Part shown: positions 1 through 9,984 of the stretch, piece after piece
Position numbering within the stretch: the first letter of the stretch is position 1
How the letters are laid out: the number at the start of each line of letters is the position of its first letter
Origin: Lucinisca nassula
Lineage: Eukaryota > Mollusca > Bivalvia > Lucinida > Lucinidae
Assembly: GCA_963580285.1 (NCBI GenBank)
Contig: OY757010.1
Coordinates: 220,181,234-220,245,233 of the forward strand
Direction of reading: 5' to 3'
DNA length: 64,000 bases
Translations under genes and position numbers: made by a program
The notes under the pieces: generated by a model
Seen by the model: only the letters and a program-made list of their open reading frames with translations
The model's database searches: none
Told to the model about the DNA's origin: nothing

Positions 1-330
1 TGTACAAATTATTTGTTAAATCGATTTAAGCACCCCCCCCCCCCCACACACACACAGTGGAATTCGTTTCCGCTGACCGTTCCAAGGCGGTTCTTCTGTC
101 GCGGTTTATTTTTGTTATGGTTTGTCCTTGGGTGTTTTTGTCGCTTATATTATTTTATTTTGGATAGCCTGTTGGCCATTTTGTGGGAAAGTAACTGTCC
201 TTTTGGCTTTCCGCTGTTGGTGTTTCCGTCGGGGTCTGTTGCTTTGTGTTTGTGTGTCTTTCCCTTTGGTGTCTCTGATGGCAGCTGTGGGTTAATTTTA
301 TCGATTCCTGATCGTTGCCTCCACTTCTGT
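1..330 (+). mobile_element. Naiad 3-prime tail copy
   Basis: It contains the poly-C tract, the GGCGGTTCTTCTGTCGCGGT motif, the GGCCATTTTGTGGGAAAGTA motif and the terminal GCCTCCACTTCT end. It is cut at the left by the window edge. The open frame 13-441 through it is a repeat shadow. Confidence 0.8.
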
Positions 331-436
331 TCAGATCCTCTGAGCGGTTTACCAGTACTCGTGTGCGGTCGGTTTCAGCTCTGCGTGGAAGTATCATGCA
401 GCCAATATATTTCTTCAAGCCCCGATGGGCGGGGGT
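331..436 (-). repeat. SINE-B fragment
   Basis: It matches the 5-prime third of SINE-B (GATCCTCTgAGCGGTTTACC to GCCCCGATGGGCGGGG) read in reverse. Confidence 0.75.
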
Positions 437-672
437 GGTAAGGTGTTGTCGAACAAAATGAGCTGATTTCATTATTATATAGCTATAGAGTGATACGGAC
501 AATGTTGCTTGGAATAACTTTAGTAATTTTATCCATGGTTGCGCAGAGATTTCAGGCCACACCTGGAAAAGGCTCCCGGGAGGTTTATTACTCAGAAGAC
601 ATGTATTGAACATGTCCTCAGAATTTACTTTTTTTCACAGCACGAAAACCAGTTTGTTGTTAAACTTCTGTA

Positions 673-1030
673 AAGCACAATAGAAGCAAAGACGATGATC
701 AGAAATCGATACAATTAACCCATAGCTCCCATCAGAGACGCCAAAGGGAAAGAAACACAAACCGGAAACAGCCAGACCCCAACGGAAACATCAACAGCAG
801 AAAACCCAACAGGACAGCCACATTCCCTAGAAATGGCCAAATGGCTATCCAAAACAAAATGATATAAGCGATATACACACTCAAAGAACAAAATAAACCG
901 CGACAGAAGAACCGCCTTGAAACGATAAGTGAAGCGAATTCAACCGGGTGGCTTAAATCGATTTTACGTGGCCACAATTCTCGACACTCCCGTCGCGATA
1001 TAGACAAACAATCCGCCAAGCCCCCATGAA
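673..1030 (-). mobile_element. Naiad tail copy
   Basis: This is a reverse-complement tail with AATCGATACAATTAACCC near its end, ACAGAAGAACCGCC and GGCTTAAATCGATTTTACGT. Confidence 0.8.
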
Positions 1031-1372
1031 GGCCCCCAACCGACAAGCGCAACATCTCCGGTTGCTCACACTGCTATACGTTTTTCCCGACCCTGAAAGC
1101 TTTCACTGTAGTACATGTTCACTATTCGCCATGCTCATATAAATAATTGGACTAGTTCTCAGAAACCGTTCCATAAAAATTTGTTCTCGCGAAAATCGAG
1201 GAAAATGTTACTCAGGTTGCTATTTTACTTGTCTGTTGGAAATTACTTCAAGTATTAAATTGTTTCGAAGACATTCGTAATTGCTGATTCCTAGGTTCTG
1301 TTGCATAACAATCAAAAGAGTCCATGGTTCAATCAACTCACCTGGTTCCAGGATTTAATCGCAGATGTGCAG

Positions 1373-1848
1373 ACTTTTTGTAGCTCAGTCGGATGCGCGT
1401 CTGACATGTGATTAGAACTTGAGTGAGTGCTTGAGTTTTACGTATCACTAACAGCTAAGTTCATACGGAGACGGGACCTCGGTTTAAAGACTCATCCGAA
1501 AGTCTGGAGAAGCCAGGGATCGATCCTGCTACCCCTGGTTTACAAGGCGAGTAGCGTAACCACTGCGACACAGAGGCTTCTATGATTAGAAAGTCGATGG
1601 TTCGATACCTAACGGGTCGGCAGCAGCCATTCGCGGAGATAAATCAGGATATCAGTTCCGCGGTTATTCCCTCCATTCAGCTGATTCAAGAGGGCACCTG
1701 TCAGTGTCTTGTGTTAACATAGTTCTGTACTGGTTAACAGCTATGCATAAAGGAGCCCATGAAACGAGTATTAAGGTAAATTGACCGGCTCGATATGACC
1801 TAAACATTTTTGAATGGGTCGTTAATTTCCATACAAACAAACATTTCC
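1373..1848 (+). mobile_element. tRNA-derived SINE interrupted by a second SINE
   Basis: The head is tRNA-like, with TAGCTCAGTCGGATGCGCG as box A and GGTTCGATACC as box B. The body and 3-prime end (GACCGGCTCGATATGACCTA, GGTCGTTAATTTCC, ACAAACAAACA) match the copy at 5426-5742. A different SINE lies inside at 1418-1582. Confidence 0.75.
1418..1582 (-). mobile_element. tRNA-derived SINE (GAGTG-tailed) with 9-bp target duplication
   Basis: On the minus strand it starts with a tRNA-like GCCTCTGTGTCGCAGTGGTT head and ends in a CTCACTCAAG tail. It matches 59162-59328. TGATTAGAA flanks it at 1409-1417 and 1583-1591. Confidence 0.8.
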
Positions 1849-2129
1849 AATGAATGCTGGCATATTAGTAGCGCTGAATCCTGTATCTTTAGATAATTGT
1901 TCTACTTAATGTGTATTATCAGCTCCTGGTGCGGGCATCGGTAGCTTAGTAGGATCATCGGCTCGTCTGAATAGTGATCAGGAGGTCGCGTGTTCGATAC
2001 CTGCCGTGGCGGCAACATTCGTTCGATCATGAAATCTTTTCTACGGTTATTTTCTCCCTTCTACTGATTCACGTAAGGCAGTTGTCGTTTTCTGAAAGAG
2101 TATGCTCTGAACTGTCTAACACATTATGT

Positions 2130-2720
2130 TTTATATCACGAAAACACGCCTATATAATTTTGACACCCTCGAACTCCAATTTTGTGTAGTTTTTGTTTGT
2201 TTGATTTGAGGTTTAACGACCCCGTCAACACTGTAAAGGTCATTTAGGAGACGTTGCTGCCAATTTTGTGGGACTTTTACCCGACATAAATGACATCTCA
2301 AGCCCTGTCGCCCAATGAAACCAATAGGGTTTTTTAGCATGGATGGTCCACCTCGCACCGCGGTTCCTGGACAGGCTTAGATCCTCTAAGCGGTTTACCA
2401 GTACTAATGTGCGGGCCAGATTCAGCTCTGCGTGGAAGCATCATGCAGCCCATATATTTCTTCAAGCCCCTATGGGCGGGGGCGTCAATTTTGTGTAGTA
2501 AAACTGGGGTTGGCAGGAGTAAACCTTATTTTTTCTTATTTCTGCTCTAAAATATAGATTGTGGGTACTCGTTAGAACCGCCTCATCGAGGCGGTTCTGA
2601 CATGTACCCACAATCTATATTTTGGGCAGAAATAAGAAAATATCACAATTTTTCTTCTTAAAATTAACCCTTTTCAGCGATAAAATTTGCAATGTATTTG
2701 TATAGGCGTGTTTTTGTAAT
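2130..2720. mobile_element. Hairpin MITE family D, interrupted by SINE-B
   Basis: Terminal inverted repeats are CGAAAACACGCCTATA on the left and TATAGGCGTGTTTTTGTAAT on the right. The centre is a GC-rich hairpin (GAACCGCCTCATCGAGGCGGTTC) flanked by inverted GTGGGTAC and AATATAGATT blocks. Without the insert it is about 290 bp. Confidence 0.78.
2191..2485 (-). mobile_element. SINE-B copy with 14-bp target duplication
   Basis: CAATTTTGTGTAGT flanks it at 2177-2190 and 2486-2499. On the minus strand it runs from CCCCCGCCCATAGGGGCTTG to a CAAACAAACAAAAA tail. A long duplication plus an A-rich tail indicates insertion by target-primed reverse transcription. No clear A/B box was seen. Confidence 0.85.
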
Positions 2721-3080
2721 GAGCTTGCCTAGGAAAAGTGTGATTAGGTAAACTGACCAGCAAGACATGATCTAAATAGTGTTCAACTCAAAGCGAACTA
2801 GACAATATGTTTCTTAAAATAATATCAGCCGACTATTTGCTTTATTTTGCCATGTAAGTTCAGAAAATGGTAGCGTTCAAAAGTTGAAAGAAGTGACAAA
2901 AAGTATTTGACATACATACATACATATATACTTTATTCACTCTAGGTTGACAGTACAACATGCGAGGATAATATAAAGTTAAGTTGACATGGTGGTAGTA
3001 AACATACATAGTAAATTTGTTAGAGCGGAAAGTATTTCAGAATGAAATAGAATAACACAGTAGGCTAAGGTGTGGGCGGT

Positions 3081-3141
3081 GGGGGGGGGGGGGGGGGGGG
3101 AATCGACATAATTGGTTCCAGACAGAGGACTGTGCCAGTCA

Positions 3142-3224
<83 letters not shown>
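3081..3224. repeat. Poly-G run and (CT)n microsatellite
   Basis: A 20-base G run lies at 3081-3100, and CT repeats fill 3142-3224 with one interruption. Confidence 0.95.
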
Positions 3225-3228
<4 letters not shown>

Positions 3229-3730
3229 CCTACTGACAGACACAGTCCACCGTACTATTAAGTGTGGAAAGAAATATACACAGTAATATTAGGTCGTGTC
3301 AAGCGTAAAACATCTTTGCGGCTAATATCCCATTAACATAGGGATATCGTCCCCGTGTGCATATATGGGTAGAATACAGTTAGAGTCGTTCCTTTCTGTA
3401 CGTGCACTAGCGTGTGCTTTCTAGCCGGGGTAGTATTATGTTATTATGAAATAAGAGCTTATTGGCGCAACTTTTGTTCCAGCGTGACACGGCTCATACC
3501 ACCGTCTAGTTCACAGGGGCACGTATTTCACGTGCTCAGTTTTAGGTCAATGTGTCACTCTAGCTAATGTAGGATTAACTTCTGTGAATTTAGACAGGAT
3601 TATTACTTTAAGTCATTCTCTGTGGTAAGTTATAATTAAGTAAGCACTAGATCAGTCCCGCGCCAGTCCGGGCTCTCGGGTTTCTTTCTCATTGTTTTGA
3701 TGTCTCTCATCCTAGTTGTAAAATTTGTGG
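3225..3730. other. Unassigned intergenic stretch
   Basis: No coding frame or recognised repeat is seen. Base composition is ordinary. Confidence 0.5.
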
Positions 3731-3736
3731 CGGGGT

Positions 3737-3757
3737 GGGGGGGGGGGGGGGGGGGGG
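3737..3757. repeat. Poly-G run
   Basis: There are 21 G in a row. A poly-A run lies nearby at about 3880-3898. The open frames crossing this area consist of low-complexity translation and are not genes. Confidence 0.9.
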
Positions 3758-4249
3758 CAAAATATCAGGTGAATGGCAGGTGTTCCGAGAACCAGGACGA
3801 CGCGCGGCTCGACCAGGGTTTAATACAACACCGCGGAAACATGCCCATACAAATACACTGTCAAATTTTCGACAAACCAAAAAAAAAAAAAAAAAAAAGA
3901 ACAGGAAGAAGAAAACAGGCATTTTAAAATGAGAAAATTGTGATAATGTGATAATTCTCCCATTCCCGGCAAAAACGCGGACCGCGGGCACCCGACAGAC
4001 ACGGTCCTTCTGTCGAGTGTCCGCAATCCGTGCCCCCGGACCGCGAAAAAATAAATGTGTGTCCCCGTAAACCCCACTTTTAGTACTTTTACTAAATAAG
4101 AGTGGGACTTCAGGGGGTCAAACATTTTATGGGCATGCCCCCGTGATGTTTCCGATTTAATTAACTGGGTGCATGCGTACTTAAAACCGGTTAGATGCTT
4201 CATTAAAATTGTCACTGTGAATTCTGTTGTTTTATAAGCAAACAATATT

Positions 4250-4570
4250 GACCCTGATCAGACGCCGTTCTGTGGCGTCCGATCCGGGACCGCACTGTTT
4301 ACCAAACTTCCAGATGCGGTATCTAGTAAGGTTGCCACGATTATTCGGATAATCGATTAATTAATCGACAAACTCCATAAATATGATTATCGATACTGAT
4401 TTTCGTGATCAGTTATTTTCTTAGTAGAATTTACCAGCCAAAGATATTTCTTGAATAGCTGGATGAGTGGCAAACAGTTCACACCCTGACGAGACGCCGC
4501 GTTCTGTGGCGTCACATCTGGGTCTGCACTGTATGCTCTGGCCTGGCTGTGCAAACCCTAGTATGAGGTA
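4250..4570. repeat. Degenerate GC-hairpin MITE halves
   Basis: GATCAGACGCCGTTCTGTGGCGTC with GCACTGTTTACC (4250-4310) and GACGAGACGCCGCGTTCTGT with GTCTGCACTGTATGC (4488-4540) match the compact hairpin at 24920-24987. Confidence 0.6.
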
Positions 4571-4699
4571 CAAGATATGGTAAAAATCATGTTCAAGACA
4601 GAATGCCAGACAGGTAAAAAATTATGATCAATTCTCAAGTGGTTACTAAACGATTTTTATCGATATGGCAAGACCGATAATCGATAATATTTCAGCACC

Positions 4700-5090
4700 A
4701 ATTAGCCAGCCCTAGTATCTAAGCATTAAACACAGGGGACTGTAATTGGCTAGTGCAACCTGGCCTTATTAAGCAAAGAAGGCCGCTTGCAACACCAATC
4801 ACTTAGGCTGTAGGACCTGCACGCGATCCCGCGACTCTGCCTTGTCGAGACGAAACACAAGGCAGAATACAAGGATAGTGTACAGGAATTAGATTTTCTC
4901 AAGGCGCTTAATATCTACTGATAGTAAAAATAATGACAATAATACCTCATCACTGTGTAAATTGTTTTGCGATCACTGGGGTCTTACGCATGTGATACGC
5001 ACGGCTAACCGCGTGCACCACAGACGATAATACCAAACCCATATTTACATCTTCAGGCAACGGAAAAAGTCTGCAAAGTTTGAGACTGAT
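4700..5090. other. Unassigned stretch
   Basis: No gene or repeat was recognised. The short palindromic block around 4840-4865 is not long enough to classify. Confidence 0.4.
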
Positions 5091-5094
5091 TGTT

Positions 5095-5412
5095 ACAAAC
5101 TGCATCTAGAGATAATGATAAAAGAGCAAGCAGGCTTTAGTTGATGACCACATTTGTCATTCAGTCACCAAATTTGCTGAATGTGTAACAAAAGGCAAAG
5201 ACAAGATTACTACATGATACTGGTTACCTAAACGTCATAAAAAGCCATACAAAACACGGTTTATTGCAAATTCAAGCTTTTGTACCACCACTGAACTCTC
5301 CAAGTGTTACTGCCATAAAACATGTGATTAAATATTGCGACAAAAGTCTTTGAAAGATCAAGGAGAAATCTGTTTAGGTCTATAAAATATCTAATGGAGG
5401 TTTAGAAAGAAT
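5095..5412 (+). pseudogene. Naiad RT fragment
   Basis: This region translates as VDDHICHSVTKFAECV, then YWLPKRHKKPYKTRFIANSS and FCTTTELSK, matching the N-terminal RT region of the other copies. Stops and deletions are present. It joins directly to tail sequence at 5756, with a SINE (5426-5742) inserted at the junction. Confidence 0.75.
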
Positions 5413-5425
5413 CTAATTCTGTGTA

Positions 5426-5742
5426 TCAGCCGGTCTCTGTAGCCCGATCGGATGCGCGTCTGACTGGTGATCAGGAGGACGTGGGTTCGATAACTGCCGG
5501 GGTCGGCAGCATTCTTCCGTGGAGATTGATCATGGAATCTTTTCTACGGTTATTTTCTCCATTCCGCTGATTCAAGAAGGGAAGTTGTCCGTTTCTGGCG
5601 AAAGGATGTGCATTGTACTGGTTAACCGCGTATGTATGAGCCTGCTCAGGTCAAGTGTGGATAGGTGAACTGACCGGCTCAAAAATGACCTAACATAGTG
5701 TTGACTGGGCCGTTAAACTCCAATTCAAACAATTCAAACAAA
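5426..5742 (+). mobile_element. Complete tRNA-derived SINE with 13-bp target duplication
   Basis: CTAATTCTGTGTA flanks it at 5413-5425 and 5743-5755. The head carries tRNA-like boxes (TAGCCCGATCGGATGCGCG and GGGTTCGATAACTG). The 3-prime end is GGCCGTTAAACTCC with CAAAC repeats. At 317 bp it is the reference copy for this SINE family in the window. Confidence 0.85.
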
Positions 5743-5755
5743 CTAATTCTGTGTA

Positions 5756-6427
5756 ATGTTGGTTGGTGCCTGATGCTCTGTCTCTGGTCGGACTCAACGG
5801 TGTCTAACTGTTGGTTTTCTTTTGCTCCAGCATTTCAGTGGTTTCTTGCTGTCGAGTCCTCACCGTTGTTTCATCGCTGTGGTTGTTTGAGTTTTTTGTG
5901 TTATTTTGCACTGATGAGTTAGTAGGCCTTCATACTTACTAAACAAATTATATTTCTTGATCGCGACGGAAGAAAGGGCGACAAGTGTGGCCACGTAAAA
6001 TCGATTTTAGCCACCCGGTGGAATTCGTTTCACTGACCGTTCCAAAGTAGAAGTGGAGGCAATGATCAGAAATCGATACAATTAACCCACAGTACCCGTC
6101 AGAGACACCAAAGGGAAAGAAACACAAACATGATACAACAGACCCCAATGGGAACATCAATAGCGGAAATCCAAAAGGACAGTTACTTTCCCACAAAATG
6201 GCCAATATGCAATCCAAAAAAAAAAAAAATAATAATAATATAAGCGACACAAACACACCAAAGACAAACCACAACAAAAATAAGGCGGTTCTTCTTTCGC
6301 GGTTTATTTTTGTTATGGTTCGTCTTTGAGTGTTTGTATCGCTTATATTATTTTGTTTTGGATAGCCAATTGGCCATTCTGTGGGAAAGTTACTGTCCTT
6401 TTGGCTTTCCGTTATTGATTCGTTGCT
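5756..6427 (+). mobile_element. Naiad tail with an inverted tail piece inside
   Basis: The tail starts at TGTTGGTTGGTGCCTGATGC and runs to 6047. It is interrupted by an opposite-strand tail piece (6048-6283) between CCGTTCCAA and GGCGGTTCTTC, then continues to about 6427. Confidence 0.8.
6048..6283 (-). mobile_element. Inverted Naiad tail piece
   Basis: It runs from GTAGAAGTGGAGGCAATGAT to ACCACAACAAAAATAA on the plus strand, that is, a 5-prime-truncated tail in reverse. Confidence 0.8.
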
Positions 6428-6685
6428 GTTGCATTTGTTTTAAATTCGATGCTGTTTATTTTTTTAAATGTTACCAATAAGTCTTATCTACACGATACTC
6501 CATTTTTCTTCCTTATGTTCATTTTTGTGCCGCGCTCACGCACGTCATTATATTGTGACCTTACGTACCTACTCGCGTGGATTTTCCTGCGGAAAAGCAG
6601 TTCATTTTTGAAATGTTTTAAATATGCTGAATCTACACGATATTGCATTTATCTTCCTAATGATCATTATATTGTGAACTTTGGC

Positions 6686-7216
6686 GCCTGATGCTCCGTC
6701 TTTTGTCGGGCCCCTCGGAGTCTAACTGTTGGTTTTCTTTTGCTCCAGCAATTCTGTTGTTGTATGCTGTCGAGTCCTCATACTTGTTTCATCTCTGTAG
6801 TTTTTTTGATTTGTATGTTCTCGGAGATGTTACACTGATGAGTTAGGAAGCCTTCATGCGGACTAAATAAAATTAGTGTATACCGCGACAGAGGTAAGGG
6901 CGAGGATTTTGGCCATGTAAAATCGATATTAGCCCCAGTGGAATTTTTCCACTGACCTTTCCAAGGCGGTTCTTCTGTGGCGGTTTATTTATGTTGTTGT
7001 TTGTTACAACTTACTGTGTGTATCACTTGTGTCTTTTTATTTTTGATGGCCATTTGGCCATTTTGTGGGAAAGTAACTGTCCTTATGGCCATCCTTTGTT
7101 TAGGTTTCCATTATGGTCTGGTCGCTTCATGTTTGTGTTTCTTTCCCTTTGGTGTCTTTGGTGGGTGGAGTAAGTTAATTGTATCGATTCCTGATCTTTG
7201 TTTTACTTCTACTTTA
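6686..7216 (+). mobile_element. Naiad tail copy
   Basis: It runs from GCGCCTGATGCTCCGTC to TTTTACTTCTACTTTA. The frames at 6977-7534 and 6991-7173 are repeat shadows. Confidence 0.8.
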
Positions 7217-7552
7217 GGTACCTACTTACATGGATTTTCGAACGGAAAGGCAGTGCCCGGTAACGCGCAATTGTCCCATGGACTAGATTGCCCTTTACCT
7301 TGCACTGGCTTCTATTCTGAATTCGCTGGCACAAGTCGTTGTAAGAGCGTATCTTCTGTTGTTGATGCATCATTACTTATTCATGACGTAACACGGCTGT
7401 TATTGTGTTTTGAAGGACGAATCGACGCAATTTCTACTCGTTTTTTTTTTCAAAGAATGCAAGTGTTTTCAAAGCGCAGATACTGGAAATGCGCATTAGT
7501 GTATTGCGTTTTAGATAAAGCAAGTTACCCGTAAATTCCCAAACTCATGTGT

Positions 7553-7845
7553 GGCTATTTCATCATGAAATCACGCCTATATAATTTTGACCCCCTCGAA
7601 CCCCCAACTTTTATAATAGTAAAACTGGGGTTTGCAAGGGTAAACCTTACTTTTCTTATTTCTGCTCTAAAATATAGATTGTGGGTACTCGTTAGAACCG
7701 CCTTCATGAGGCGGTTCTAACGTGTACCCACAGTCTATATTTTGAGCAGAAATAAGAAAAATCTCACAATTTTTCATCTTAAAATTTTCAGTGTTTCGGC
7801 GATAAAGGTTAGAATGTATTTGTATAGGCGTGTTTTCGTAATGTT
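7553..7845. mobile_element. Hairpin MITE family D
   Basis: It has a left ATCACGCCTATATAATTTTG, the central GAACCGCCTTCATGAGGCGGTTC hairpin and a right TATAGGCGTGTTTTCGTAAT. Confidence 0.8.
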
Positions 7846-7849
7846 AGTT

Positions 7850-8380
7850 TACACTGTAATTTCTGCTGCCGGCAATGTAGGTCACAATGGCTATCTTCGA
7901 CAACAGGTGGTTTTTTTATTTGGACAAGGGCGCCAAAGTATATGCAAATAAAATGAAATGAGGCTGATGTGAAATTTTAAGGAAAGTGCCAACTGTCAGT
8001 AACATTCTGCAGATCCTGATTTGCTGTCCTTGTAAGTTTAAACCTTACATCTTTCTGTCTTGAAAGCCGGATCGTGGGCGGAAATCCCATGATGTCGAAA
8101 ATTTGAAGACTGATGTGGCACTGACCATAGTCAAAAGTCCAAACAAATCATCAGCCACGTTATTAAAGTTTCACTGTCGCTGCATATTTCGACCAAATCA
8201 TCATTAACATGTTTTTGACATGTTTTCTTTTCTTTCAAGTCGATTGCGATTATGTGTAAAATGGAAGTGGAGGCAATGATAGGTGAGATATAATATAGGT
8301 ATATAAGATATAATATAGGTAAACCTACTATGATATATAAGATATAATATAGTTAAACCTACTTATACCTTTCAAACTGT
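7850..8380. other. Unassigned stretch with a short tandem block
   Basis: AGATATAATATAG is repeated several times at about 8286-8355. No coding sequence was recognised. Confidence 0.5.
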
Positions 8381-8574
8381 GTCATCGAAAGTTGACCTGA
8401 AGCTCATTAATATGCATTAGGACTTTAAATATGACCAGTGATATTACCCACGCGCAGTTCTTGCGTGGCACCAAAACAAAAATAGTTGATTTTTTTCGGT
8501 TCTCCTTCATAGAATAAGCTTGAAATTGCATAACTTTAATTAATGTTTGACATCGGGTTTTAAATATATGAGTA

Positions 8575-9770
8575 GGAATTAAGGCGTAACTATACCACAT
8601 TTAGTGACACAGAGGCCTTTCTGATATTTAATCTTCATCAGTGTGTCTCAACCCAAAAATTCTGAAACCGAAACGGATGATGGACAAGACCCGGCAAACA
8701 CAGCACATCCCCCAGCCGACCACACACCGACCACAGTAGCTCACACCCAAAATTCTGAAGCCGAAACGGATGATGGACAAGACCCGGCAAACACAGCACA
8801 TCCCCCTCCGAGCACATACCGACCGACGTAGCTCATAAGACAGGTCAATTGGAGGCATCGGGTTAGAAACGCATACCCTTGGACTTACAGACGCCCCCCA
8901 TCGAGCCAACATCAGTAAACATGGCCCACACTTCACGGAAGTCCCGGGCATCAGGAAGGAGATGTCCAAAGTAGCGAGACTTGCAAAATTTAAAATATAA
9001 CAAAAAGTGGCAACCTAATCCGCTAAGATACATGTCTCACCTTACAAGTCAGTCTTAGTTTTAGTAAAATTAGAATTTTATACTGCAAAAGTTAAAGATA
9101 TAATATAGTTATTTAAACCAGTACTTGAGTACTGACGTCAACACCGCAGTATCAACCTCAGCACCAAGGAACTGCTACGGAACTGATGAGATCCTCGGGG
9201 ACGAACGTATCATTCACCAGCAGAGATAACGACCCATTGGTTGCAATGAAGGCTTAACTATACCAAATTTAGTGACACAGAGGCCTTTCTGATATTTAAT
9301 TTTCATCAGTCTGTCTCAACCCAAAAATTCTGAAACCGAAACGGATGATGGACAAGACCCGGCAAACACAGCACATCCCCTAGCCGAGCACACACCGACC
9401 ACAGTAGCTCATAAGACAGGTCAACCAAAGGCATCAGGTAAGAGACGCATACCTAAATTTATAGGCGTCCCCCACCGAGCCAACATCAGCAAACATGGCC
9501 CACACTCCACGGAAGTTCCGGGCATCAGTGAGGAGATGTCCAAAGTAGCAAAACTTGCAAAATTTGAAATATCTCCAAAATGGGCAACCTAATCCTCTAA
9601 GATACATGTCTCACCTGACAAGTCAGTCTTAGTTTTAGAAAATTTAGAATTTTATACTGCAAAAGTTAAAAATATAATATAGTTGTTTAAATCAGTACTT
9701 GAGTACTGACGTCAACACCGCAGTATCAACCTCAGCACTAAGGAACTGATACAAAACAATTCTACATTTT
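8575..9770 (+). repeat. Two tandem units of a 668-bp repeat (family E) with a conserved coding remnant
   Basis: Units start at about 8580 and 9248 with GGCxTAACTATACCA and TTTAGTGACACAGAGG. Each contains SETETDDGQDPANTAH and HRANISKHGP-STEVPGI coding-like sequence. The first unit has an extra 97-bp internal duplication. A third copy lies at 45047-45690 in reverse. Confidence 0.8.
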
Positions 9771-9835
9771 AGTGTTTCATGAAACCATTGGTGGTACATT
9801 TGTCATGTATGCATATGTTTTCCTATTGTTTCTAG

Positions 9836-9984
9836 GGATACGAAATGGAAAGGGATATCTCAGCTGGTCAATGTCACTAGAGGAAACAAATACATGCTGT
9901 CTGGCTATGTAAAACTTCTTAGTACTGTTGATAGCGTTCTCTATCACTCATTCGAAGTAGTGTTGAAATGTGAAAACGACACGG
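9836..9984 (+). CDS. GH10 gene exon a: carbohydrate-binding module, first part seen
   Basis: The acceptor follows a pyrimidine-rich tract ending TTTCTAG and the donor is GTAAGT at 9985. The reading frame starts at 9837. It encodes WKGISQLVNVTRGNKYMLSG, followed by a strand ending in SFEVVLKC. The W-x-G-I-x-Q, V-x-x-G and YxLSGYVKL pattern is typical of CBM4/9/22 modules placed before GH10 domains. The exon is entered in phase 2 and left in phase 1. Since it starts inside the module, at least one more exon must lie upstream. None was recognised between 1 and 9835. Confidence 0.88.

Larger units (their letters stand above)
1931..2800 (+). mobile_element. tRNA-derived SINE split by a MITE that is itself split by SINE-B
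   Basis: The SINE head (GGTAGCTTAGTAGGATCATC and GTGTTCGATACCTGCC) and body run to about 2129. The 3-prime end (AGGTAAACTGACCAGC, TGATCTAAATAGTGTTCAAC) resumes at about 2720. The gap is filled by a hairpin MITE. Confidence 0.72.

Noticed and set aside
3697..4245. Several frames around 3700-4245
   Set aside because: They are translations of poly-G and poly-A tracts (poly-Gly, poly-Lys, poly-Phe).
6977..7534. A 185-codon open frame
   Set aside because: It runs through a Naiad tail. The same hydrophobic translation (LCFFPFGV, WMAIWPFCGK-like) appears in almost every tail copy on either strand.
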